Origin: Schistocerca nitens
Taxonomy: Eukaryota > Arthropoda > Insecta > Orthoptera > Acrididae
Length of the DNA stretch: 64,000 nucleotides
Assembly (NCBI RefSeq): GCF_023898315.1
Contig: NC_064625.1
Span: 101,480,269-101,544,268, forward strand
Reading direction: 5' to 3'
Under the pieces are notes generated by a model. The model saw only the letters and a program-made list of their open reading frames with translations, searched no databases and had not been told where the DNA came from. The stretch's first letter is position 1, and the number at the start of each line of letters is the position of its first letter. Both the position numbers and the translations under genes were made by a program. Below, piece after piece: positions 54,439 through 64,000 of the stretch.

Positions 54439-56815
54439 TTAAAATAAACAATCCACCAAACGTAACAGACATGGAACACTTCTGGAGCAACATATGGTCA
54501 AACCGGTACAACATAACAGACATGCACACGGTGGATACAAGCAGAAACAGACTCATACAAGATGATACCACAAATGCCTGAAGTGATAATTTAGCTACAT
54601 GAAGTCACCCGAGCAATTAATTCTATGCACAATTGGAAAGCCCCTGGAAAAGATAAAATAGCAAATTTCTGGCTAAAGAAGTTCACCTCAACACATTTAC
54701 ATCTAACTAAATTGTTTAACAATTACATTGCAGACCCATACACTGTCCCTGATACACTTACACAAGGAATAACTTATCTGAAACCTAAAGATCAAGCAGA
54801 CACACCAAACCCAGCAAAATATCGCCCCATAACATGCCTACCAACAATATACAAAATATTAACTTCAGTCATTACACAGAAATTAATAACACATACAACA
54901 CAGAACAAAATTATAAATGAAGAACAAAAAAAACTGCTGCAAAGGAGCACGAGGATGTAAAGAGCAACTGATAATAGATACAGAGGTGACATATCAAGCA
55001 AAAACTAAACAAAGGTCGCTGCACTACGCATACATTGATTACCAAAAGCTTTTGATAGTGTACCCCACTCATGGTTACTACAGATATTGGAAATATACAA
55101 AGTAGATCCTAAATTAATACAGTTCCTAAACATAGTAATGAAAAATTGGAAAACCACACTTAATATCCAAACAAATTCAGATATCACATCACAGGCAATA
55201 CAGATTAAGCGTGGAATATACCAAGGAGACTCATTAAGTCCTTTGTGGTTCTGCCTTGCTCTGAACCCACTATCTAACATGGTAAATTATACAAATTATG
55301 GATATAATATTACTGGAACATACCCACACAAAATCACACATTTGCTATGCATGGAAGATCTAAAACTACTGGAAGCAATAAATCAACAACTCAACCAATT
55401 ACTAAAGAAAGCAGAAGTATTCAGCAATGATATAAATATGGCTTCTGGAACAGACAAATGTAAGAAAAATAGCATAATCAAGGGAAAACACGCTAAACAA
55501 GAAGCTTACATATTGGATAACCACAATGACTGCATAGAAGCGATGGAAAAAACAGATGCCTATAAATATCTAGGATACAGACAAAAAATAGGAATAGATA
55601 ATACAAATATTAAAGAAGAACTAAAAGAAAAATATAGACAAAGACTAACAAAAATACTGAAAACAGAATTGACAGCAAGAAACAAGACAAAAGCTATAAA
55701 TACTTATGCTATACCAATATTGACCTACTCATTTGGAGTAGTGAAATGGAGTAACACAGATCTAGAAGCACTCAATACACTTACACGATCACAATGTCAC
55801 AAATATAGAATACATCACATACATTCAGCAACCGAAATATTCACATTAAGCAGAAAGGAAGGAGGAAGGGGATTTATCGACATAAAAAACCTACACTATG
55901 GACAGGTAGACAATTTAAGAAAATTCTTTATAGAACGACCAAAAACTAGCAAAATACACAAAGCAATCACTCATATAAATACATCGGCTACACCCTTGCA
56001 ATTTCATAGCCACTTCTACAACCCTTTAGATCACATAACATCAACAGATACGAAGAAAGTAAATTGGAAAAAGAAAACACTACATGGTAAGCACCCGTAT
56101 CATCTAACACAGCCACACATCGATCAAGACGCATCCAACACACGGTTAAGAAAAGGCAATATATACAGTGAGACAGGATGATTCATGATTGCAATACAGG
56201 ATCAAACAATAAACACCATATATTACAGCAAGCATATTATTAATGATCCCAATACCACAACAGATAAATGCAGACTTTGCAAATAACAAATAGAAACAGC
56301 AGACCACATCACAAGTGGGTGTACAATACTAGCAAATACAGAATACCCCAGAAGACATGAAAATGTAGCAAAAATAATACATCAACAGCTTGCCATACAA
56401 CATAAAGTAATAAAACAACACGTTCCCACATACAAGTATGCACCACAAAATGTACTGGAGAATGATGAATACAAATTATACTGGAACAGAATCGTTATAA
56501 CAGATAAAACAGCACCACATAACAAGCCTGACATCATACTCACCAATAAAAAGAAGAACTTAACACACTAATCGAAATATCTATACCCAATACAACAAAT
56601 ATACAAAAGAAAACAGGAGAAAAAATTGAAAAATACATCCAACTGGCTGAGGAAGTCAAGGACATGTGGCATCAGGATAAAGTTGACATTACACCAATTA
56701 TATTATCAACTACAGGAGTTAACCACACAATATCCACCAGTACATCAACGCAATACAGCTACATCCAAACGTATATATACAACTACAGAAATCAGTAATT
56801 ATTGATACATGTTCA
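54439..56815 (+). pseudogene. Dong-like element: RT, CCHC motif and endonuclease, broken
   Basis: The RT begins with NWKAPGKDKIANFWLKKF and AKYRPITCLPTIYKILTSVI (54625-54960). A shift follows, and 55087-56181 (364 codons) is open, with QIKRGIYQGDSLSPLWFCLA and KTDAYKYLGYRQKIGID. The expected MDD of the catalytic site reads CMEDLKLL, so the first Asp is changed to Glu. After TGA (56179) and TAA (56282) come CRLCK…ETADHITSGC (CCHC-like). After a further shift come NKPDIILTNK and TNIQKKTGEKIEKYIQLAEE, in the place of the PD…K endonuclease of R2/R4 elements. It ends near 56815. Not functional. Confidence 0.8.
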
Positions 56816-56930
56816 ATTACTCGAAAGTTCCTAAATGCAATGTAACATATACCGTACAGTTAAAAGGAAGTCACGCTTGATCCACGTCACTTTCCAATTT
56901 TAACCAGACATAACGTCTGGGAAAGGAAAG

Positions 56931-56931
56931 A

Positions 56932-56965
<34 letters not shown>

Positions 56966-56966
56966 T
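56931..56966. repeat. (AAT)n microsatellite at the 3' edge of the Dong-like element
   Basis: About 11 AAT units directly after the 3' UTR. Part may be the element's own tail. Confidence 0.92.
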
Positions 56967-57466
56967 TCATAAATTGTCTGAAAAAAGAAAATTGTTTTTG
57001 TGAAATTTTATTGTTTTGTTCTTAATCAAGTACAGTTTATGGCGATAACGAATTATGTTTAAGCTTTCAGTACTCTCCATTTCGCATTTTTATGTAAGCG
57101 TGAGTTTCTGTGCTTTTTTACTTACTATCCACCAACAAGGGCACTTGACAAGAATAGCCATAAGGGCCAAAAGGACACCGTATGCAATCCCACATTTAAG
57201 TGAATATGAGACAAACCAGTGAGACAGCTTTTCTTGAATGTTCATATACACGCACAGTGTGGGCCTACAGTACACACGAACCTGACCCACCACAAGATCA
57301 ACAGAAGCATGAATAAATGTTACAGTTCCACAATCGACTGTGATGTGCTTTGTGGTTCTCAGCGCCTCAAATGGATTACTGTAGAATAAAATCGAAAACC
57401 TGATACACTGTAGCTCATTCAGAACCCAACGAAATAGGTTTTTCTATCAGTATAACTATAACATAC
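56967..57466. other. No recognisable feature
   Basis: AT-rich DNA with short frames only. Confidence 0.4.
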
Positions 57467-57909
57467 AGGGTGTAAATTTTAAGTTGACAAACCAAAATAA
57501 CTCAAAAAATAAGCTTCACACGAAAAAATGTGTAGAATCCAAAGCTGATTATTTTCGAGGGGTACATCTGCTGGTGCTAAAATTAGCCTTCCACCCCAGC
57601 CCCCTGGGGGTGAGGTGGGAGATAACTTTAAGATTGCAAATGGGAACTCCCATTTGTTATTGCAGAAGCAGATTCTACATACAAAAACTACGTACATTTT
57701 GTCTTAAACATTTGTTTTGATTCTTGGTAGTTGGCGCTGTAATTCAAGAAAATCCACATTCTCATTTTTGCGTGGAAAATGGTTTGGGATAAATAAAAAA
57801 ATACTTATTTACTTCGTAAATTTTGATTCGCTAAAACTAAAACTCCCTCTCTCCCCACAGGGCGGGGTCTGAGATAGAGGAATTAGAGTTTTTCAAATGT
57901 TGACCCAAA
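57467..57909 (+). repeat. Left part of an unidentified CAGGGTG-ended element
   Basis: TACAGGGTGTAAATTTTAAG followed by TTGACAAACC looks like the inverted end of a DNA transposon. The CCACCCCAGCCCCCTGGGGG block and a later CCCCACAGGGCGGGG block are distinctive and GC-rich. The sequence is cut at TA (57910-57911) by the mariner. Whatever follows the mariner at 59249 does not clearly contain its other end. Confidence 0.4.
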
Positions 57910-57911
57910 TA

Positions 57912-59246
57912 CGAGGGCGGTTCAGAAAGTAACCTCCGATTGGTCACAGTGCGGGTTGTGGGGGGAGTAGCGACGCCATCTGTGCGTTCACGCACTCAAC
58001 AGGTCAGTTGGCATCAAGCCGTGGTCGAGTGAGCGTCGTACCTGCGCTAGTTTAGTTTTTGTGGCAGTTTGAAATGTGTGCTGCAATAGAAAACCCCGCC
58101 AAATGTGAAGTGCGTGCTCTCATAAGGTTTTTTACAGCCAAAGGATATTCTGCAGCAGCTATTCATCGTGAGCTTTGTGCCATGTACGGACCAAGAGTTA
58201 TGAGTGAAGGAGTTGTCCGTGAATGGGTACGTTTATTTAAAAGTGGACGAGAAAACGTTCATGATGAAGAGAGGAGTGGTAGACCATCATTGGTGACTGA
58301 CGAACTCGTTCAGACAGTTGATGCAAAAGTTCGTGAAAATCGACGTTTCTCAATGTCGGAGTTGTCTACTGGTTTTCCACAGATTTCTAAGACTCTCTTG
58401 TACGAGATAGTGACAGCAAGATTGGGTTACCGTAAGTTCTGTGCACGATGGGTGCCCAAAATTCTTACCGACCACCACAAAACTCAAAGAATGGCCTCTG
58501 CATTAGACTTTCTGTCACGTTATGAAGACGAAGGAGAACCATTGTTAAACAGAATCGTGACCGGTGACGAAACCTGGATTAAGTACGTGAACCCTGAGAC
58601 AAAAGAACAATCAAAGATGTGGGCACATTCAAATTCGCCTACCAAACCAAGAAAAGCCTCGCAAGATTTTTCTGCCAGAAAACTGATGGCAACGGTGTTT
58701 TGGGATGCCAAAGGGGTGTTGTTGGTTGAATTCATGGAACGTGGTACGACCATTTATCAAGACGTGTACTGTGAAACAATAAAAAAGTTACGACGGGCTA
58801 TACAGAACAAACGTCGTGGTATGCTGACTTCCGGTATCGTTTTTTTGCACGATAACGCCCGTCCTCACTCTGCTCGCAGAACAACGGCCCTTCTTGAGTC
58901 CTTCAAGTGGGACGTTATCAACCATCCACCTTACAGCCCAGACCTGGCGCCAAGTGATTATCACCCCTTCATGCATTTGAAGAAATGGCTCGGGTCACAG
59001 CGGTTTGATGACGACGAAGAGCTCAAAGATGCGGTCACAGGCTGGCTCCAGGCACAAGCGGGTGATTTTTATGCAGAAGGAATTTCAAAGCTTGTGAAGA
59101 GATACGATAAGTGCCTCAATCGCTATGGAGACTATGTAGAAAAATAGTGCAAAGATGTAGTTGTAAGATGTATATATTAAAATATTTTTATTTAACTTGG
59201 TGTATTTTTTTAAATCAACCGGAGGTTACTTTCTGAACGGCCCTCG
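57912..59246 (+). mobile_element. Full-length mariner, 1335 bp, with intact transposase
   Basis: Inverted ends CGAGGGCGGTTCAGAAAGTA and, in reverse, CGAGGGCCGTTCAGAAAGTA match over about 28 bp with one or two changes. TA is duplicated at 57910-57911 and 59247-59248. A single open transposase fills the centre. The leader and trailer sequences are the same as those of the deletion derivative at 15728-16464. It is the only transposon in the window with no visible coding lesion. Confidence 0.96.
58059..59147 (+). CDS. Mariner transposase, 362 aa, all catalytic residues present
   Basis: Cut-and-paste transposase that binds the element's ends, excises it and inserts it at TA. Residues about 10-110 hold two helix-turn-helix units (CEVRALIRFFTAKGYSAAAI; SEGVVREWVRLFKSGR; GRPSLVTDELVQ). 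WVPKILTD-HHKTQRM is the linker motif. The catalytic Asp residues are seen in VTGDETWIKYVNPE, FLHDNARPHSARR and YSPDLAPSDYHPF, with 34 residues between the second and third (DD34D). The C-terminus FYAEGISKLVKRYDKCLNR and YGDYVEK is typical. The Met at 58059 gives 362 residues; the next Met, at 58074, gives 357 and fits the family length slightly better. Whether it is expressed is unknown. It lies in the sense opposite to the tubulin gene. Confidence 0.93.
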   Translation: MWQFEMCAAIENPAKCEVRALIRFFTAKGYSAAAIHRELCAMYGPRVMSEGVVREWVRLFKSGRENVHDEERSGRPSLVTDELVQTVDAKVRENRRFSMSELSTGFPQISKTLLYEIVTARLGYRKFCARWVPKILTDHHKTQRMASALDFLSRYEDEGEPLLNRIVTGDETWIKYVNPETKEQSKMWAHSNSPTKPRKASQDFSARKLMATVFWDAKGVLLVEFMERGTTIYQDVYCETIKKLRRAIQNKRRGMLTSGIVFLHDNARPHSARRTTALLESFKWDVINHPPYSPDLAPSDYHPFMHLKKWLGSQRFDDDEELKDAVTGWLQAQAGDFYAEGISKLVKRYDKCLNRYGDYVEK

Positions 59247-59264
59247 TATTAATTTTTTTCCGCA

Positions 59265-59879
59265 GATTCGGATAAGTTTGGTCAACATTTGTGGCCCGGG
59301 CCCGTCAACTCCGACATTGGACTATGGATGACTGGGAACACGTTGCCTTGATCGGAGGAGTCTCGTTTCAGGTAGTATCGGGCGGACTGTTCAAGCTGGT
59401 GGAGGACCTGTAATAGCATGGGGCGTGTGCATTTGGAGTGATATGGGACCCCTGTTGCGTCTAGATATGACTCTGGCAGGTGACACATACTAAAGCACCC
59501 AGTCTGATGCTCTGAATCCATTCATGTCCCTTGTGTATTCCCACGGACTTGGACAACCCTGCGCGACAATGCGACGCCCCACACGTCCAGAATTGCTACA
59601 TAGTGCTACTCTTATGAGTTTAAACACTTCCGCTGGCGACCAAACTCCCCAAACATTGAGCATATCCGGGGTGCCTTGCAACGTGCAGAAGAGTTTTCCA
59701 GCCCCTCGTACTTTTACGGATTTATGGACAACACTGCAGGATTCATGGTGTCAGCTACCTCCATTACTACTTCAGACGTTAACCGAGTCCACGCCACGTC
59801 GTGTTGCGGCACTTCTGCGTGCTGCAGACGCTACACGATTTGGGCAGGTGTACCAGTTTCTTTGCCTCTTCAGTGTATA
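59265..59879 (+). mobile_element. Tc1-like element of the D family, 3' half only
   Basis: CGGGCCCGTCAACTCCGACA and TGGACTATGGATGACTGGGA correspond to the middle of the transposase in D1 and D2. It continues to ACCAGTTTCTTTGCCTCTTC and AGTGTATAA, the inverted right end. The 5' half is absent and several frameshifts are present (QNCYIVLLL-type frames). It follows the mariner almost directly. Confidence 0.75.
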
Positions 59880-60089
59880 AGCATGCCTCAGGAGCCAGTT
59901 TTTGTTTTCTGTGCCATGAATTTTTGGATAAACAGGTGACGAAAATATTTTGTTGATGACTGTGTGTACGCAGCATCGGTTAAGGAGTTACATTTCTGGA
60001 AGCAGTTCCCATACTTAAAAACAGGAACGCATCCACAAAGCCCAGTGTCTCTCTCTCTCTCTCTAGCTAACTTTTTTCTTGTGGAATGT

Positions 60090-61505
60090 CTTATATCTAC
60101 ATCTACATCCATAAAAAGCCACCAGACGGTGTGTGGCGGAGGGTACTCTGAGTACCTCTATCGGTTCTCCCTTCTATTCCAGTCTCGTATTGTTCGTGAA
60201 AAGACGGACTGTCGGTATGCATCTGTGTGGGCTCTAATCTCTCTGATTTTATCCTCATGGTCTCTTCGCGAGATATACGTAGGAGGGAGTAATATACTGA
60301 TTGACTCCTCGGTGAAGGTATCTTCTCGAAACTTCAACAAAAGCCCGTACCGAGCTACTGAGCGTCTCTCTTGCACAGTCTTCCACTGGAGTGCATGTAT
60401 CAATACCGTAACGCTTTCGCGATTACTAAATGATCCTGTAACGAAGCGCGCTGCTCTCCGTTGGATCTTCTCTATCTCTTCTATCAACTCTATCTGGTAC
60501 GGATCCCACACCGGTGAGCAGTATTCAAGCAGTGGGGGAACTACTGTAACCTACTTCCGTTGCTTTCGGACTGCATTTCCTTTGGATTCTCCCAATGAAT
60601 CTCAGTCTGTCTTCTGCTTTACCGACGATTAATTTTATATGGTCATTCCATTTTAAATCAGCCCTAATACCTACTCCCAGAAAATTTATGGAATTAACTG
60701 CTTCCAGTTGCTGACCTGCTATATTGTAGCTAAATGATAAAGGATCTTTCTTTGTATGAATTCGCAGCAAATTACACTTGTCTACACTCAGATTCAATTG
60801 CCATTGCACCATGCGTGACTTCGTTGCAGATCCGCCTGCATTTCAGTGCAATTTTCCATTGTTACAATGTCTCGATATACTACAGCATCATCCGCAAAAA
60901 GCCTCAGTGGACTTCCGTTGTTATCCACAAGGTCATTTATATATACTGTGAATAGCAACGGTCCTACGACACTCCCCTGCGGCACACCTGAAATCACTCT
61001 TACTTCGGAAGACTTCTCTCCATAATGACATGCTGCGTTCTGTTATCTAGGATCTCTTCGATCCAATCACACAATTGGTGTGACAGTCCATATGCTCTTA
61101 CTTTTTTCATTAAACGACTGTGGGGAACTGTATCAAACGCCTTGCGGAAGTCAAGAAACACGGCATCCATCTGGGAACCCGTGTCTATTACCATCTAAGT
61201 CTCGTGGACGAATAGCGCGAGCTGGGTTTCACACGATCTTCTTTTTCGAAACCCATGCTGATTCCTACAGAGTAGATTTCTAGTCTCCAGAAAAGTCATT
61301 ACACTCTAACATAATACGTGTTCCAAAATCCTACAACTGATCGACGTTAGAGATATAGGTCTATAGTTCTGCACGTCTGTTCGACGTCCCTTCTTGAAAA
61401 CGGGGATGACCTGTGCCCTTTTCCAATCTTTTGGAAAGCTACGCTCTTCTAGAGACCTACGATACACCGCTGCAAGAAGGGAGGCAAGTTTCTTCGCGTA
61501 GAAAC
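60090..61505 (-). mobile_element. Non-LTR retrotransposon, RT to 3' end, related to 25773-26751
   Basis: The 3' tail is ATCTACATCTACATCC (plus sense, near 60094). Minus-strand frames from 5' to 3': 61500-61306 with SFPKDWKRAQVIPVFKKGRR and VQNYRPISLTSISCRILEHV; 61194-61000 with FLDFRKAFDTVPHSRLMKKV; 60997-60794 with GVPQGSVVGPLLFTVYIND and [14 protein letters not shown]; 60812-60525 with LSVDKCNLLRIHTKKDPLSF; 60511-60158 with RRAARFVTGSFSNRESV. Each junction has a stop or shift. It is 5'-truncated at about 61505. By eye it is very close to the earlier copy. Confidence 0.88.
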
Positions 61506-62330
61506 AAGATACCCGTACTCTTCTCGAGTAGCTCAGATTCGTCAGTTTCGCGGCCACATTGTGGTCCGTGTGAACAATTCTAGCCCGGAAACGTATTGCT
61601 GCAAACAATTCCGAGCAACAGTGGCCGTCAAGGTTGCTGACATGCGGATGAAATTTGTATGGCTGGCATGTTACTGGCAACATTTCTCTGCTCTACTGTC
61701 GGCAATAGGCAATTTCTATTGCCTCTGCAAACGTACCTCGAGAACAATGCGAGCAGACTGTAGTAGTTAATCAGCTGTTGTAAGAAAAAGCTGAAAATAG
61801 AAAGAGAAACGAAAATCAATTAGAATCGTTGTGTACACCTCGCTGCATGCCAATCTCTCCGCGTTTCTCAGCTGCTTTATAACTTTAGACTCAAAGGGAG
61901 TCGCGTTTCCAGAAGACTGCAGGCGGTGCGTCGTGCGACAGGAAAAGAGGGCCGCGAGGAAAACTTGTCTGTTGGCTCAGCACTTGACTTCCTCGTGGCC
62001 GAGGAGAATACTTTTAGCACTTTAGTTACGCTTCTGAGATCGAAAAATAGAAATCCATCTAGTGACCGTTATCATCACTCACAGGAGTCGTTCGATACGC
62101 AATGCTATACAACTTCCTTCTCAGAGCATGTTTATTTGATGGCAGTGTCAATCAACATTTATTTGACATTTACTATTTTCCTACTTATCCGCTAGTGCTC
62201 ATAACATTCCCAGGCCTTACGCCACTGTTGCGCAAGAGCATGTACTCCCTTCAAACAACTTACGTGAATGCAGCTGGGTGACGTCTTCGACAACGATCGA
62301 TATTAAATTTGTACATTCAGAATGAGTTTT
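61506..62330. other. No recognisable feature
   Basis: Mixed-composition DNA with short frames and no known motif. It may contain unlisted repeats. Confidence 0.35.
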
Positions 62331-62334
62331 GTGC

Positions 62335-62745
62335 ACCTGTCGAAATATCGGCGGTTGTTGATAGCTCCACGCGGCTGCATTCCCACAATTTGTTTCAACA
62401 TCTCATCCAATGGGAGAAACTCAAGCTTCACATGTGATCCCTGTCGGTAACAGGTCTCGCTTTGCGCTCGCAGCCGTATTTTCACTACATGAATTAGGCT
62501 CTCATCATCTTTAGAGTGTGTCACGGGAAGAGAATCATTAAGTGGCCATAACAGTTGGAACTCCGAGGCCATGGCAGAGTTGCAGGATGCATGAGGAACT
62601 CCTGTCCAACACAATTTGGCGGCGTGTTTCCAGATTCTGAGACTTCCGTGTGGGCGTGGATTGTTGTACTGGATCAAAATTTATTTCGGATTCTTCTCAG
62701 ACCGAACACGTCGGGAACTGTTCTTGTATTTGTTAAGAGTCGTCC
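62335..62745 (-). pseudogene. Mariner transposase C-terminal fragment
   Basis: The minus frame 62677-62303 reads IQYNNPRPHGSLRIWKHAAK, the decayed second catalytic block with the key Asp changed to Asn. It continues ASEFQLLWPLNDSLPVTHSK, where the third Asp is Glu, and DDESLIHVVKIRLRAQSETC. The order matches mariner C-termini, but both catalytic positions are lost. A 16-base T run follows at 62749-62764. Confidence 0.7.
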
Positions 62746-62960
62746 CTTTTTTTTTTTTTTTTTTGAGTTATCGGTCTTTTAACTGGTTTCATGCGGCCAG
62801 TCACGAATTCGTCTCCTGATACAACCTCTTCATCTCAGAGTAGCACTTGCAACCTACGCACTCAATTATTTGGTGGATGTATTCCAATCTCTGTCTTCCT
62901 CTACAGTTTTTGCCCTCTATAACTCCATTAGTACCATGGAAGTAATTCCCTCGAGTCTTA

Positions 62961-64000
62961 AGGGGAGCCGGAGGTGGTCAAATCCAAAAAATTTACGATT
63001 TTTTTTGCTACCGAAAATTAATTGGAACATTCCTCTTTAATGTAAACTTTGAATTATTGTTCTACTCGCCCTAGAAGTGGAGTTATTACCATTTTCCCCC
63101 ACGCCTGCAAAGGAAATGGGCGGCCGCTGAATGCATCTAACACCCTTTCGTGACTTCCTGGCGAACTGCTTGGAATTTTCTCGGCCTGTTACGCATACAG
63201 CGCCTTATGTTACGCATACAGCGAGTGTGCAAGGGTTGGCTACATTGTTTTCTGTGACAAATATTACCCGTATTTCCTTACAGCTTACTCCTATTTTCCT
63301 CAGAATTTCGAACATCTTGCTCCATTTAATATTGTCGTACACTTTTGTTCTGGTTACGATGCCACGTTTTAGTAACCGTGTATATAAGAAGAGGAAGAAC
63401 GTAGGGAAAAGAAAATTAACACTAATACCAAGTTGCGATACTACAATGAATAAGAGCGCGGAACATCGTCTCTTTGCTGTTTACCGTTTCGAATTAGTTC
63501 AGTGTTGCGCCTGTTGTTGGTAGTATTATACTTCTTGTGTAAAGCGGGTAATATGCAGTACGTACAAGAATCAGGAGGGAACAATAAAACCAATTTTTCA
63601 TGACTTAGCACAGCCAGAATTGTTACACAAATGTCTACACGGAAAGACGCAGAATCCTAATGAGAGCGTAAACAATTTGATTTGGAAAGTGATTCCTAAA
63701 AGGCTGTTTGTAAGCATAAAAACACTGCACTTTGGCATTTATGATGCAATAGCAACCTACAACCAAGGGAACAGTGTGATGTGTGTTCTGAAGGCATTAG
63801 GATTTACAGCTGGGGTGAACACTGTACGAGCACTAAGAAATATTGACAGAGAAAGGATAAGAGGAGCAGAAAGAAGAGAAAGGCATACAATGCTGTGCTA
63901 CAGATGTACATTCTCAGAACTTACTTCCACAAATGAAGGCCTATATTTGATATTAGTAGACTTCTCTTGGCCAGGAATGCCCTTTTTGCTAGTGCTAGTC
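62961..64000 (+). mobile_element. Possible Mutator-like element, 5' end and partial coding region, runs off the window
   Basis: GGGGAGCCGGAGGTGGTCAA at 62961 has the look of a long terminal inverted repeat. A short ORF start MPRFSNRVYKKRKNVGKRK lies at 63360. After a break, the frame from about 63562 reads PIFHDLAQPELLHKCLHGKT, then QNPNESVNNLIWKVIPKRLF and IYDAIATYNQGNSVMCVLKA. I associate this arrangement with a Mutator-like transposase domain found in many arthropod genomes, but this is from memory. Start and C-terminal parts are brought unusually close together, so an internal deletion is likely. The right end lies beyond the window. Confidence 0.45.
63562..64000 (+). pseudogene. Mutator-like transposase C-terminal region (tentative)
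   Basis: Open for roughly 130 codons up to or near the window edge, with KCLHGKTQNPNESVNNLIW followed by IPKRLFVSIKTLHFG, then LGFTAGVNTVRALRNIDRER and a basic RGAERRERHTM stretch. It lacks an in-frame start of its own. Possibly a real exon of a larger gene; the context of a terminal repeat argues for a transposon. Confidence 0.4.

Larger units (their letters stand above)
52970..56930 (+). mobile_element. Dong-like (R4 clade) non-LTR retrotransposon between AAT repeats, almost full length
   Basis: It starts with a 150 bp leader (AACCCCGTGGAGGCCCAGG). It contains an N-terminal domain, RT, a CCHC motif and a restriction-enzyme-like endonuclease, and ends with a 3' UTR (GGAAGTCACGCTTGATCC … GGGAAAGG) followed by AAT repeats. 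Dong elements of other insects are known to insert specifically into TAA repeats. The AAT tracts at both borders here, and around the stub at 21568-21640, fit that. One SINE (54218-54424) and several stops disrupt it. Without the SINE it is about 3.75 kb. Confidence 0.85.

Noticed and set aside
1..64000. Bacterial-type systems (operons, CRISPR, toxin-antitoxin)
   Set aside because: The sequence is clearly animal nuclear DNA. The direct repeats seen are SINEs, microsatellites or transposon ends.

Overview
The window looks like intronic and intergenic DNA of a large-genome orthopteran insect, most likely a Schistocerca-type locust. That is an inference from the transposon families and the very long introns; no species marker is present. 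The only host gene I can support is an alpha-tubulin gene on the minus strand. It is represented by two consecutive coding exons, 27649-27845 and 7106-7287, separated by a 20.4 kb intron. No start exon or final exon was recognised, so the gene probably runs off both ends and much of the window may be its introns. Almost everything else is transposable elements or their relics. There is no bacterial-type operon, CRISPR array or defence system. || Layout. 1-7.1 kb: a Tc1-like element, decayed non-LTR and mariner copies, an RNase H fragment and a tRNA-SINE. 7.3-27.6 kb (tubulin intron): two Tc1-like elements side by side, a 390 bp foldback, an internally deleted mariner, an old mariner, Penelope-like traces, AAT microsatellites holding a stub of a Dong-like element, a Tc1 copy split by a SINE, and tail-to-tail non-LTR elements. 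28.2-40.1 kb: a decayed Ty3/gypsy element broken by two RTE-type elements, SINEs, a non-LTR element whose middle is present twice, a Tc1-like element and a further non-LTR element. 40.2-49.5 kb: two copies of one Tc1-like family. One contains a solo LTR and a mariner, the other a DD41D element and SINEs. A deleted hAT element follows. 49.8-57 kb: DD41D and mariner relics, a 5S-derived SINE, and a nearly full-length Dong-like element between AAT repeats, itself split by a SINE. 57.4-64 kb: a full-length mariner with an open 362-codon transposase, further Tc1, non-LTR and mariner fragments, and the start of a possible Mutator-like element. || How it fits together. Most insertions can be ordered by nesting and by target-site duplications (TSDs) readable on both sides. 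Only the mariner at 57912-59246 keeps an uninterrupted transposase with all three catalytic aspartates. Similarity to known families is from memory; no database search was run.
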